From Chloranthus sessilifolius (Eukaryota; Streptophyta; Magnoliopsida; Chloranthales; Chloranthaceae): a stretch of 64,000 bases of DNA. Shown here one piece after another: positions 31,531 to 42,930 of the stretch (positions are counted from its first letter, which is position 1; each line of letters begins with the position of its first letter). The translations under genes were made by a program, and so were the position numbers. The notes beneath the pieces are model-generated. The model was not told where the DNA came from. It was given only the letters and a program-made list of their open reading frames with translations, and did no database searches. Location: positions 98,483,491 through 98,547,490 of the forward strand of contig CM037595.1 of the NCBI GenBank assembly GCA_021018995.1, written 5' to 3'.

Positions 31531-32508
31531 GTGTCACAGCATCAACAGAGACACATCTTCTTCCTTTTCTGCAAAGTTAGTTTGATCTCCACTATGTTTG
31601 TTCAAATCAGTTTGACATTCTGATTTATAATGGCCATACCTGTGACATCTGAAACATTCAACATTTGACTTGTCTGCTGACTTTGATCTATAAGTTGTTG
31701 AGTAGTAGCATCCACGTCCTCTGCCTCTTCCTTGAAATTGACTTTCTTGATGATGGTGATTTTGTTGTTGGTTCTCACGATCATTGTTGTATCTGCCTCC
31801 TCTACCTCGACCTCTGCCTCTTCCTCGTCCTCTATCAGCTCTACTAGGTGTAGAGTGATTTTCTGAAAAGGCCTTCAATGTTTGTTCTTCTTTTTCCGTC
31901 TGATTAAGTTTTTGCTCATAAACCAACAAAGAACTTTGTAATTCATCAATTGATAGTAAACCAACATTATTAGCTTCTTCTATAGCACAGACAACAAAAT
32001 TAAATTTTGGTGTTAAGGATCGAAAAATCTTCTCAACAATGAGAACATCCTCTGTCTTGTCGCCATGGATCTGCATCTTGTTAACGATTGTTATCGTTCT
32101 TGAAAAATAGTTTGTAACTGATTCACCTAACTTCATTCGAAGTATTTCGAACTCCGAACGAAGTGCTTGAAGCTGTTGCCTCTTAGCCCTCGCCGTACCT
32201 TGGTACTTCTTCTTCATGGAGTCCCAAATATGCTTAGTCGTGTCTTTGCAAAGAATGGTTTCCAAGATTGAACGATCAATTGTTTGGAAGAGATAATTCT
32301 TTGCTTTAAGATCTTTTAACTTCAGTCCTTCGAGCTCTGTCTTTTGCGCATCTGTCAGCACAACACCTTCTGCTCGTTCTGCTACTCCAGAAACAACAAC
32401 CGTCTAATATTCTTTGGACCTCAAGAAGTTCTCCATGAGCATGCTCCAATGGTCATAGTGACCATCAAAGCGTAGAACGGCTGGCTGTACAAAACTTTCG
32501 GAAGCCAT
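31531..32508 (-). pseudogene. Copia gag
   Basis: Starts at ATG 32,508 (MASESFVQPAVLRFDGHYDH). A TAG near residue 35, where relatives have TGG, precedes the open part at 31,534-32,361. That part has GESVTNYFSRTITIVNKM, an Arg/Gly-rich segment (RGRGRGRGRGGR) and the zinc knuckle CFRCHRYGHYKSEC. Gag forms the particle around the element RNA. Confidence 0.9.
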
Positions 32509-32557
32509 CAATTTCACTTTTTCTCTTCTCGAAACTCAAACTTGGCTCTGATACCAC

Positions 32558-32742
32558 TGATAGAATGAGAGAAAAGAGAAACTAAATAAATGAATAAGCA
32601 AACTTTCTATTCAATTCACTTGCATAAAACACATACAAGATGATCCTTATATAGACTTAAACATAACTACCATACACTTAGCACTTACCCATTATTCTAC
32701 CCACAATCTTAGTAACTACCCACATTTACTACTTATCCAACA
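32558..32742 (-). repeat. 5' LTR of the copia element
   Basis: 185 bp, plus-strand TGATAGAATGAG to TTATCCAACA. The minus strand has the canonical TG start. A TATA-like TATATAAGG is present (complement of CCTTATATAGAC at 32,645). Confidence 0.93.
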
Positions 32743-33959
32743 ACGGTCCATATTCAAGTGCCTAAATAGTTGGAGTCCTCTTATGAGCATCCTTTTTGGT
32801 TTAACTTAAAGTCACATAGAGCATCCTTTTAAGCTAATTTCAATTCACATGATGTTTTGTTACTTGGACAACTCGGATGACCGAAAGATTTATGCTACAT
32901 GGCTTAAGGAAAGTGCTATTAAGCATAGTCGCCAAACGCCAAATTGGGGTACAGTAATAATACAGCGAGGTTAAAATTCGGAAAAATTCGAAAAGTACAA
33001 AGAAATATTTAGAGAAAAAATTAGACAGAAAAATTAAAAATGAAAATAAAAAGATTTAAAATTAAAAAATATATTTTAAATATTAGAAAGTCACAACTTT
33101 CGAAAAGTTTGGGAATTATTCGCATTTGTGATCAAGAGAAGTTTTGAAAGATTTGCGAATAATTCGGGGACCTTAAAACCGCAAATTATTCTCGATTTTT
33201 TCAAACAATGGGCAATTTTTGTGACTATGCTATTGACGGGTATATATATTAATGTAGGTAAGGACCAAAAACCTTTTTCACAAAGAGCTGGATATGGTTA
33301 AGACTGCTTCCCATCTACATTTGGGAGGGGTTACTTGTGATGCAAGCAAGTTACAGAAGTGATGATATGGTCAAAGATTGTAACCAAAAAAACTCTATCA
33401 TGTGACTCAAGGATGCTAAAATGCCATTGAAATGGATGATTACCATCCATTTTAGTCATTTATTTTAACAAATTTTGACCACTTTAAATCATACGATGAA
33501 ATAATGAAGATATTCTTTCGATGCAATCTTTGGCTCACCATATTATCATATAGTATCCTTCGCATCATATGGCACACATGAATGAAAATAGTGCCATGCA
33601 TCCAAGATTGGGAACGGGCACCAGATCTTTTATCTTAAAAAATATTTTTATTTCTTTTACTTTAAGGGGTTGTTTGGATACAAGGAATACATGATAAAAC
33701 GTTTTATCACAGATTCAGCTGTTTGGGTGCTTTTCAGGGTGGCAAATGTATTAGCCTTATTTACCACAAAATACCAAAACATATTACGACCTCTTCCATC
33801 GAGAATAGGGAAGAAACATAATATTTTATATATTCCTGCAAGTTAAGAATACGTGATAAAAAATCAATAATTTACCACGTTTTACCAGGTTATATCCAAA
33901 GATACCCTAACTGTTTCTCATTTAGATTCAAAGCTTAAACTAAAAATTAAATAAAACAT

Positions 33960-34019
<60 letters not shown>

Positions 34020-35135
34020 GCCAAGGGATATGCATTAGAAGACCAAGGGCTATGCACTAGAAGACACGGCCATCCGTGCTTTCGAACAAGCTGGTCTCCT
34101 TGTGATCCCAACTAAGTAATTAGGTGTTATGGCAACTTTCCCAAGGCTCGGCTCACGTAAAAAGAGTATTTATCCACCCATAAAAACGTTTATCAATGGT
34201 ATAAAATTTCAATGCCCCATGTTCAGATAGGGATGAAAACTTTGACCTAAGATTTGAATAGCAAATGGTGTAAAAAGTTTTTCTTCTAAAACCCTAAGCA
34301 GATGTGTAAACTTTGACTTAGGATTTGAAGGGGAAAATGGTCATAATCAATTCACTTTGGGGGATGTGTGTCACATGGAATCAAAATCTATCCGTCTGAT
34401 TATATGCCCATGGTCTCAAGATCCATTGCATGATTGGAATTAAAAATCAATCTCCCGCACATGATTCAATGCAATCAATGGTATTATATTTTCATATTCC
34501 CTAAGATGACATAATAGCTACCCTTCTTTATATTATATTTTTTACACCCTCACAGATGAAATAAGGTAAGAATTCTCTCCACCCAATTCAAATATTTTCA
34601 AAACACATTAGATTCTCCCATCAAACAAAAAATGCTTCTGATCTGATCTCACCTAAAAAGAGGCAATGAGTTCAAAACAAATTAAACATTCCCCACTTAA
34701 ATTTCTGGTTGAAGAAGTTTTAAAAAATCACTACAAACTTTCCATACAGTGTTCTTAAAACTGTTTCACTGAAGTTGCAGATTTTTTAGCTAATAATGCA
34801 CCAAGTATTCTTAAGAAGAGGTTAAATGGCTACTATAAACCTCTTTTATAAGAGGGGGTCACCACCCCGCACTTGTGGTAAGGGTGGCGGCTCATGCATT
34901 TGTCATGAATGAGCCGAGGGTTTATTGTAAACGATGAGCCCTGTCTTGTCAGTTGTGTAGTGAGTAGACCCTGAGACATATAAATTAATGCACATCTCGA
35001 CATAGGCAGATGGGCTCATTGTCTAGGGTGAGTCTGGAATGAGCCCCTTGGCTCATTTTTGACGAAATCAATGACTCATAACCCTCGCGACACCTACATC
35101 TAAGTTTTCAAAATAAACTATGATACAAATCGAAA
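32743..35135. other. Non-coding stretch downstream of the OPT gene
   Basis: No gene recognised. Contains a compound microsatellite (33,961-34,019) and a half copy of the palindromic MITE family 1 (about 34,365-34,480). A short region at 34,855-35,090 repeats GAGCC/GGCTC words. The OPT 3' untranslated region should lie just below 35,136 on the minus strand; no clear AATAAA was seen. Confidence 0.55.
33961..34019. repeat. Compound microsatellite (AT)n(GT)n(GA)n
   Basis: Three adjoining dinucleotide runs: about 9 AT, 10 GT, 10 GA. Confidence 0.95.
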
Positions 35136-35750
35136 TCAGAAAACTGGGCATCCGTCAATGACGACACCTTTGGCACTTGGGCAACTGGCCAAGGGGCACC
35201 CATCCAACTCGCTTCCCCACCAACTGAAACTGACTTCTTCCAATCCCAAACACAGATACAACAGCACTCCCATAAAAGCCAGCCCAGCGTCCAGCGCGCC
35301 CGATAGCACGTAATTGTGTCGCTGCCACCAATGTGGCCTGTACCGGAAAATCACGAAACCCGATATAAACCCAACAATGATCCAGCTAGTGAAGTTGACT
35401 GCAGTGGCTGGGGGCATATTGCCCGTCGCGCCTATGAGGATGGGCATGTTGATGAGACGGATCCATTGTTTGTCAGGGAAAGCCTTGTGGGCCAACCAAA
35501 CGAGGAGAGGGGCGATCGCCCCGGCTAGGAAAAACCAGTTTACAGCTGAGTAGGTACCAAGATCTCCGAAGATCATGCGCGGTCCAATCAGTCCCCATAT
35601 AACAGAGGCATCGTAGAATACATGGTCACCAGGGCAGGTCCACGGGCTGTCAGCAGGAAGAAGATCAGTGTCACAAAGGTTCGGGACGACGTCCATGAGC
35701 CACCATGCGGTTCCCAAGTAGACTAAGGCTGCTATAAGAGTCCCTACCAC
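35136..35750 (-). CDS. OPT: OPT exon 7 (last)
   Basis: Acceptor TTCACAG before [20 protein letters not shown]; codons 555-758 and TGA. Holds conserved [20 protein letters not shown] and [19 protein letters not shown]. Confidence 0.96.
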   Translation of the reverse strand: MVGTLIAALVYLGTAWWLMDVVPNLCDTDLLPADSPWTCPGDHVFYDASVIWGLIGPRMIFGDLGTYSAVNWFFLAGAIAPLLVWLAHKAFPDKQWIRLINMPILIGATGNMPPATAVNFTSWIIVGFISGFVIFRYRPHWWQRHNYVLSGALDAGLAFMGVLLYLCLGLEEVSFSWWGSELDGCPLASCPSAKGVVIDGCPVF

Positions 35751-38700
35751 CTGTGAAGCAGTTGTTTCATTCATTCATTCATTTGACTATGACTCCAACA
35801 GATGTCAAGGCACAATTTCTAATGCTATAAATAAATAAAATAAAATAAATGAAGGTGATGGAGAGGAACCAACTTGGGCCATGAACATTGTTCTGGGAGG
35901 AATCTTCATGTAGTGACCAAGCTTGAAGTCTTGTAGGAAGGTGATGGCCTGTGTCATACTAATATATCCGTACACTTTGAAGCATATGTTTGCAACCGGG
36001 TGCCCCGGATACATGTACCCGATGATATATTCCGTAATGATGTTCAAGCCCGGCGTCTTGTTCACCAAATCGATCGAATTAATCACCGCATTGTCAGATA
36101 ATAAATTCAATAATAGGATTAATTGGCATGATTATATATATATATATGGAATAAGTACCTGATTAGTTGTAGCGGTGATGATTCCGACTGGGAGAGTGAA
36201 GAAAATGGCGATGGCACACGCGAGCAAGACTCCCCAATAAGGCAATTGAAGTTGGCTGTTGTAGTACTGGCATGCGTAGATGGTGGCGGCGATGTTTAGA
36301 AAGAGGATGATGAGGAACCACCACTCCGGGACCTGCTTGTATTTGCTCATGAGCCTCGTGTGCACATCCATCTGCTTCTCTTGGAAGGCTGATTTACTCA
36401 GCTCCCATATTTCTCTACAACCCGTGTCATTAATTTTGTCAAACTACTAACAGTGCACACAGATCATGTGACTTGAACCCAGACCCGACCAGGTACGATA
36501 TGGACTCCCTAGTTCTAAAAAGCGGGGGAGCCCATGTGGAAGCTAAATCGGACAATATCATACCGGGGTCGGGTTTAAGTTCACTTGATTCCATGAAACA
36601 ACATCTTATAAGGGGCCTACAACTTGTGCCATGGTGCAAAGAGTTGGTGTTAGCGCGTTAAGCAAGAGAGGTGGCAAGTTAATTGAGAAGACTTACCCTC
36701 CATGGAAGAGTAGGACATGGACGACGGTGGCGGTTAAGGAAGCGAAGCCAACACCATAAGTGACGGCAAAGAAGGCGCTGAGATAGAGAGGTCCATTTTC
36801 CTTGTACGCATCGAGGTCCAGTTGGAAATTGGAGTTGATGATGCCTGAAATATTGTACTCTTGGCCCTTCGTCGTGAAGAGGCCGTCGGAAAATATGGGA
36901 AAGGTCTTGGCATTGTAGAAGTTAAGCCAATATGCCGTTGGAGTTATGACATACATGATAATTACGAAGCCAACTGCGACATTCGCCGTGGCGAACCATG
37001 GGCTAGCAAGTGGGCTTCCGAGGTAGGAGGAAATGGAGGACCAATCAAGGCCGATCGCCCCGATTCCAAGCCCATAGAGTCCTGAGCCCAATTGTTGGGC
37101 TAGGACGTTAGTAGGGAAGATCCAACATATCCAAGAAAGCGAAGTTAGCATAGGGAAGAGGTAACCCGGAAATACGTAGTAGGCAAAACTGCACAAGAAA
37201 GCTATCAGGAAGAATTGGGTCCGAGTTAATCCGCCTTTAGGCCGCTCTTCCTTTTCGTGTAATGCCCTGTAATCACAAATTCATCATCTCATACAACAAC
37301 AAATAGATGGAACAAGCCAATGATCATAATTCATAACAAGGTTTTAATTATAAGAAGAGCAACAACAGTATTATCCCAAATATTGCGCCTTCTCGGGTAT
37401 TGACAACACATAGGGTACCTCTATTCACACCTACCGAATGAGGGAACTCATACATAAAACCATTGACTGTTTTGAATCCGACAATAGAGATTGTTTTTCT
37501 TCCTATTTTTCCACGGTGGATGTTGAGCTCATGGGCGTATCATTAGATGGCCAATTTTCAATTCCATATAGCACACATCCCAAAAGCATAACCAGAAAAC
37601 CACGTGGCACACATCAGGCTCAAACGTGGTTTCATATCACTTTTTGGGATGTCAAAAGACGACTTTCAACGGCATGCATGGATGTTAAAGATCTCTATTT
37701 GAGTAAGGCCTTTTCATAAGCTTCATGTTCTTCCAGAAATAGAGCTGCAAAGGTTAGGGTTAACCCCGCCTGCAATATGTTGAGTTTAGGTCCAAAATCT
37801 CTATCCAACGGGTTGCGTCAGGTTAGAAATTAATAACCAGATCAGGTTAGTTTGTGATGACCCAAACTCATATACCATAATATTGTCCGGTCCTGGGCTT
37901 AAATCCTCAACCCGATTTTATTTATGGCATGAGCTTAAATACCCACTCAAAATGCATCATATGACCTGTAGCATCCGCAATCAAAAATAGCCCAGGGTCA
38001 CGACTTTTCTCTACCTGATGTGAGACTATTACATAGTTCATTTATGGGTCCTCCACCCAACTTGATCCAACTAATACCCTTTATAATGGCCTAACTCAGT
38101 CCAATCGGACCGCACCCACCCGCATGAGTTGGATCTGGACCCTACCCGTTTGCAGCCCTGATCCATCAGCTATAAATGATGCAGGAAAATTGCATTGCTT
38201 TGGGTAGACAAGGGTCATTTCAAGATTGCTGCCGACAGTCAGTGGGTCATCATCCTATTCGTCCATAATGCTATAACCTATGAGTCCTACCCGACGGGAC
38301 AGTTTTATGAAGGACAGATTTTATGCATAGATGCATGGAGATGGATGATGTGGCATGATGCAATTAGCTGCATGGAGTGAGATTTAATTAATACAAGTCG
38401 GTACAATCAATCATATTGCGCCACATCAGTCACCTACAGTGTCCTTATCAAATCTTTCTTATATAATTTTCCAATCCTACCCCATGGAGTTGTATTGAAA
38501 GTACTGAAAAAAGGAAATAAAATATTTAAAAAATTGATAGATATATATTAAAATAAAATTTATTATTTAATTAAAGCTCTTTTTCATTTAAAACTCAGTA
38601 CAAAACTAACATATAAAACACATTTTAAACAAAAATATGAGTTTTATATGTATCGCCATATAAAACGGCTTTTTATACATGTCTTGAAAAGAACACGTTT

Positions 38701-41700
38701 TATACGAATATTTATTTAAAATGCTGTTTTTTGAGAATGTAGGTGAACGCCCTAGAAAGTTAAAATTATAATTCCATCACGCTGTTTCTACTTGCAAACC
38801 AACCTTTGCTTTCCATACACAAATAATGAGAAAGTAATAATAAATTTATTTTATTGTGGCTGTTGAATATCAAAATCATGAATTACTTAACAAAAAAATA
38901 TGTTCATAAGTTATTGAGTGCGCGCAAACTTTTCTTAATTTTTTCTGTTCTAGTAAAGATAAAATAATTTATTTTTAAGAACACAGCAATTTTTGCTATT
39001 TACGCACCACTAAATTTTGTTTCAAAGAAATTATGTGCATGCCACACCTACCCACTGTGGTAGGTGAAAATAGCACTATTTTTTATGCCAAGGCCACTTT
39101 TTCATTTATTATATGGAATTTGTGATACACGTGATCTAAAATGTTTATAATTATATTACAGCCCTTTAGGTGATCACAGATTTTCTCAAATAATAATAAA
39201 TAAATAAAACTGACCACAGATCAAAAGTACTATTATACCCTCCAATTATCTTACAAATTAATGACGGTTGGATGGGCCAATTGGCTGGCACCATCAATTT
39301 CGTAAAGGTGCACGAGTGATCATAGCTCTAAACGTACGTCTGGTACACGAGCCGTGCACCCTAAGCCCCAAACAAGACTCATCACGATGTAGACGACTTT
39401 TTGTTAAGTGATATGAGTATTTGGTAAGTGGTTCTCCTACTAGGGTTAGGTGACATTTTGTATGTATGTCATAAAATTAAGAAGCTTACCATTTGATTGG
39501 TGTGTCATAATCCCTAGCTCGTTGATGTAAACGAAGGTAGGTCAAAATGACCCATCACCATCAAGAATTAAAGGCTACCACATAAATCCAACATATCATT
39601 GAAACGGGCCATAGAGATTATTTTTGTTCCAATAATTTACAAAAATAAATCTTGAGAGTCAAATTATCCTGAATAAATGATGTTTTTATGACACTCATCA
39701 TAAAAAGTATTATGGACATCATAATTTCGTCTGATACTTGAACTATACGGTATATTGAAATGAGGGTATCGTTCATATATATGCATTTACTCGGGCGATA
39801 CATTTATATGCATTTACCCGAATGATACATTGAATGTATCGTCTAGTACGATTCAATACCGATATATATCGTCCGATATGTATCAGTTTTGAACTTGGAC
39901 GATACGTATCGGTTTTTCGACATTTTGATCCACGGACACTAAAAGCAAGGGTGCTCAAGTCAGTTACCTAACACAAAAATACCAAGGGAATAATATAGCA
40001 TATCCAGGCTAGGCTAGCTATCACATTTGTTTTCTAAGGTTTAGTGAGACAATTGACCGAAGATTAGTATGTATACTACTGGAAAGAAACACACTTTATT
40101 TAAGGATCCCAAATATCTAAGTGCGCACATTTGATAGGCAGTGGGATTCGTCTTGGTGGTAGGCTAGCCGTGCACGTTAGGGGAAGCACTTTTGGTATAG
40201 GAAAAAAAACCGTTCACGGCTCATCAATCTCTCAATGGCTAAACAGTCAAACATTAGGAAGTAGACAGCTATTTATGAGCATCTGAGCATGTAAATTAGT
40301 AAAAGTGGAAGCAAATTAATGGAAGTATAATTTCAACCTAATCACCTAAGCTAGCTTATTTGTTGTTCTAGGTAGACAATCAACAGTTGCACCTCCTCCA
40401 AAGGTTTTGGTGAGAGTTTGACCCAAGTGCCAACCTTGGTACTCGGGGCGGGACCTAATACCAACTATGCTAATAGGTACATGGCCTGAGGACCAGCTAG
40501 AATGCACCGGTCAGGTACGTATTGGAAGTTCAGGTACGTAAGATTAGGGTTGAGAGCAGCTTTGTTGTTCCTCATTTCAGAAAGGGTATCTTTATTTGCA
40601 AACCAAGATTATGATGGAGATTGTTCTAGTCCCAAACTCACTCAATTGATCTTCACATTATGAGCCTACCATGAGATGATCAGATGCTGATTCCATGTTC
40701 TCTAACGGGATACCACATTTTATGGTGTGCCCACAATTAGGTTCACTTTTTGGGATAAAGTCGTCCTTCCAAACAAATTATTTTTTCCATATTTTATAAG
40801 CCTTTGGTAAGCTTACGCCCGGGTGCACAGGATGACCCATGCACCCGATGGCCGGATCATATGCCACATGGCATGATCACACCAAAACAAATCTTGTTTT
40901 GGGTTGATCAATCATGAGACATGTGATTTTAAAAAAAAAATATTTTCTGACTTTTTACCTTCTGTTTGATGAGTCAAAGATAAGGTAACGTCTCAAAACT
41001 TTGGTACATTAATTTCCGCTAACTTTGATCAGATTTTTAACGATGAAAAAGTTATGAAAAAAAATATTTAATGGGATCTGATTGACCTTACCTAGGCTAT
41101 CGTGGTGCCCAATCCCCACAATTAACACCACATGAGGGCCCACCTAATGGTGGGCATAGAGAAATCTCCAACCATAGTCTCCGGACTCTTTTTATAATAA
41201 ACTAGTTTTTTTTTGGTGAAATTATATAATAAATCACAATTGGAGGGTCAAAATCTAATCTCTACCTAACAAGTGGGCTCTTAATTACGTGACTCTCGTG
41301 GGTAAATAACATGAAAAAAAATGGTCATCCTAATTCCATGATTACTTACAGCATTATAAGTTTATAGTAATAAAAGAATTTTATAGACCCAAAACTATTA
41401 GTGACCGTTGGATCTTCATCAAAGTCAATTTCCCACATTCATACCATAACGCTGGACTAGGTCCACCTTGTCTTTCCTTTACGCCTTCGTATGCCAAACA
41501 TTATGAGCTACTGTCCAGAAAACTAATTAATGAGCACATTCACAAACTGACTGGACATTTCAAATTAATTTAACATAGAAACTATCGGCTGTACCTCCTA
41601 TACATGTATCATCCCATCCGATTGGTTAAGAAGAGGGATCCCCAAAAACACGACAACCTATTTGTTTCGGGAACCATTACTTAGCCGTCTGATTTGAATA

Positions 41701-42793
41701 CTATCATCTAAATATCTATCATACAAAACTTAACCTCTATCAAATGATCCAACAGAATTAATTGTTGAATCTCATAATGGCCTTTGACTGCATCGAAGCA
41801 TAGGATAAAGGTCATTTTTGGGGCAAATCTTTTTCACCTAAGATACTTAGACCTTTGCCCTCAAATCAGACGGCTTAGATGGCATTTCAGCGGGCACAAG
41901 TTCCCAAAATTCTTCTTTTAAACCATCTGCAAGTAATGGCTCCCATTTGTTTCCCAAACATATTTTACCAGAGAATATAAGTCGCCGGATGTTCGAAAAG
42001 AAATCGGAAAAATGACAAAGATACCTGAAAAGTGACACCTGGACGAGGTTGTACGGCCACCACATCGCCGCCGGCTCCACCAGGTACCTACGAAATATCC
42101 CTGCCCATCCGAACCCTAACACCTACCAGTCGAACATGGAAAATATATAAAATAAAAATAAAATCATTAATACCCTCTTTATATATATATAAATCGTAAC
42201 CACACTTATTATGTGGAAAGAAATGGATCTTACTTGCGTGGTTATAACCACCAGCAGAGACACAAAAAAAGTGAGCTGCTTCTTATAAAAGAGCTTCACG
42301 GCACTGACGATATGTATAGCATACACGTTCCCCGCCCCGGAATTCGCAAAAATGGTGATCAAGACGTGCTCTTTGATATTGAACGGTCCAGGATTCAACG
42401 TGAACTCCCACCTCTTGCCTCTGAAGAACACCCGATCCGGCATCATCCGCGCCATGAGGTGTCCGAGGGGTACAACGGCGATCTGCGCGGATATCGAGGT
42501 TATGGAAAGGGGCTCCTTGCGGTACCAAAAGAATTGATTGAGGAACGAGAGCAGGACACATGATAAGGTTCCTAGGAACCACATACGAAATGTGAGGACC
42601 GGGAGCGTCGGGTCGTCGGTGATCGGCACCGTCAACGCCACTTGTTTGATCGGAGAGTTCTCGGGGACCGTTGAATTTCCTGATAATGAAGCTTCTTCGG
42701 CCAGGGATGATGACGATGATGATGATGGTGGTGAACCATTTCTTTCCTGTGGGACTGCATGAAATTTGCAAACATGGTTTGGTTAGAGAGATC

Positions 42794-42825
<32 letters not shown>

Positions 42826-42864
42826 CTTACTGAGGGGTTCTGTGATCTCCTTTAGTGATTCCAT
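35136..42864 (-). CDS. OPT: Oligopeptide transporter, OPT1/5-like, complete seven-exon gene
   Basis: Exons join (minus strand) 42864-42831, 42754-42234, 42122-42025, 37266-36697, 36414-36159, 36056-35874 and 35750-35136. This gives 2,277 nt, or 758 residues plus stop. All introns are GT-AG and every junction is in phase. The protein has a hydrophilic N-terminus with a Ser run (22-28), then many hydrophobic membrane segments. The OPT motifs are NPG (residues 132-134, within [11 protein letters not shown]) and KIPPR (544-548). The C-terminus [15 protein letters not shown] is typical of the plant peptide-transport clade. Such proteins move small peptides, and in some members glutathione or metal complexes, across the plasma membrane with protons. 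The substrate cannot be read here. Length matches the family (about 740-760). Intron 3 is 4.8 kb. A decayed tandem copy lies at 15.6-26.8 kb. Confidence 0.96.
35874..36056 (-). CDS. OPT: OPT exon 6
   Basis: 61 codons, [20 protein letters not shown] to PPRTMFMAQ, including KIPPR. Donor GTTGGT, acceptor AAG. Confidence 0.95.
36159..36414 (-). CDS. OPT: OPT exon 5
   Basis: [20 protein letters not shown] to IITATTNQ; donor GTACTT, acceptor GTAG. Confidence 0.95.
36697..37266 (-). CDS. OPT: OPT exon 4
   Basis: [19 protein letters not shown] through [30 protein letters not shown] and [13 protein letters not shown]; donor GTAAGT, acceptor TTACAG. Confidence 0.96.
37740..38160. mobile_element. Possible hAT-like relic in OPT intron 3
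   Basis: The ends TAGAGCTGCAAAGG (left) and CAGGGCTGCAAACG (complement of right) are inverted and resemble hAT termini. An exact 8-bp target duplication was not found, so age or boundaries are uncertain. Confidence 0.4.
39740..39925. repeat. GATACATT/CGATACGTATCG palindrome cluster
   Basis: Repeated GATACATT-type words in both orientations, with CCGATATATATCG and CGATACGTATCGG palindromes near the right end. Inside OPT intron 3. Confidence 0.6.
42025..42122 (-). CDS. OPT: OPT exon 3
   Basis: [20 protein letters not shown] then [13 protein letters not shown]; acceptor GGTAG, donor GTATCT. Confidence 0.95.
42234..42754 (-). CDS. OPT: OPT exon 2
   Basis: Carries residues 12-185: Ser run, [20 protein letters not shown], first membrane segments and the NPG motif; acceptor ATGCAG, donor GTAAGA. 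The plus strand and other frames are also open here because the exon is GC-rich; these are shadows. Confidence 0.96.
42795..42823. repeat. (AG)n microsatellite in OPT intron 1
   Basis: About 14 AG units, pyrimidine-rich on the coding strand, filling the short intron 1 next to its 5' splice site. Confidence 0.93.
42831..42864 (-). CDS. OPT: OPT exon 1
   Basis: 34 nt: [11 protein letters not shown] plus the first base of codon 12; donor GTAAGA. The start is chosen because the in-phase splice adds exactly this short hydrophilic leader and the TATA box lies 60 bp upstream. Confidence 0.9.
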
Positions 42865-42924
42865 CTTGCTCCTCGGTCTTTGGAGATTCAATGTAGACAG
42901 AGAAAGTTATGAAAAGAATTCGCA

Positions 42925-42930
42925 TTTATA
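42925..42930 (-). promoter_or_regulatory. OPT TATA box
   Basis: Minus strand CCTATAAATGCG. Transcription would start about 30 bp downstream (near 42,895), giving a short 5' UTR of about 30 nt before ATG 42,864. Confidence 0.65.

Larger units (their letters stand above)
29084..32742 (-). mobile_element. Complete but integrase-deleted Ty1/copia element
   Basis: Two 185-bp LTRs (29,084-29,268 and 32,558-32,742) frame 3.3 kb of internal sequence. Perfect 5-bp duplications ACGGT flank the whole (29,079-29,083 and 32,743-32,747). The primer-binding site TGGTATCAGAGCC lies one base inside the 5' LTR (32,544-32,556). Coding order on the minus strand is gag, protease, integrase N-terminus, reverse transcriptase, RNase H. 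The integrase catalytic core is missing. The LTRs are nearly identical but differ at a few sites, so insertion is fairly recent yet not new. Confidence 0.96.
37267..42024 (-). other. OPT intron 3 (4.8 kb)
   Basis: Donor GTATCT after SLFR, acceptor TTACAG before ALHEKE. It contains a family 1 MITE copy (about 37,465-37,700), a possible hAT relic (37,740-38,160) and a cluster of CGATACGTATCG-like palindromes (39,740-39,925). A second weaker MITE copy lies near 40,640-40,760. No gene inside. The other OPT introns are only about 75-280 bp, so this one grew by insertions. Confidence 0.85.

Noticed and set aside
36439..36661. Open frames on both strands between OPT exons 4 and 5
   Set aside because: They lie within OPT intron 4, bounded by good splice sites.
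42213..42771. Long open frames on both strands over OPT exon 2
   Set aside because: GC-rich shadow frames; only the minus frame with [16 protein letters not shown] matches a family and splices in phase.
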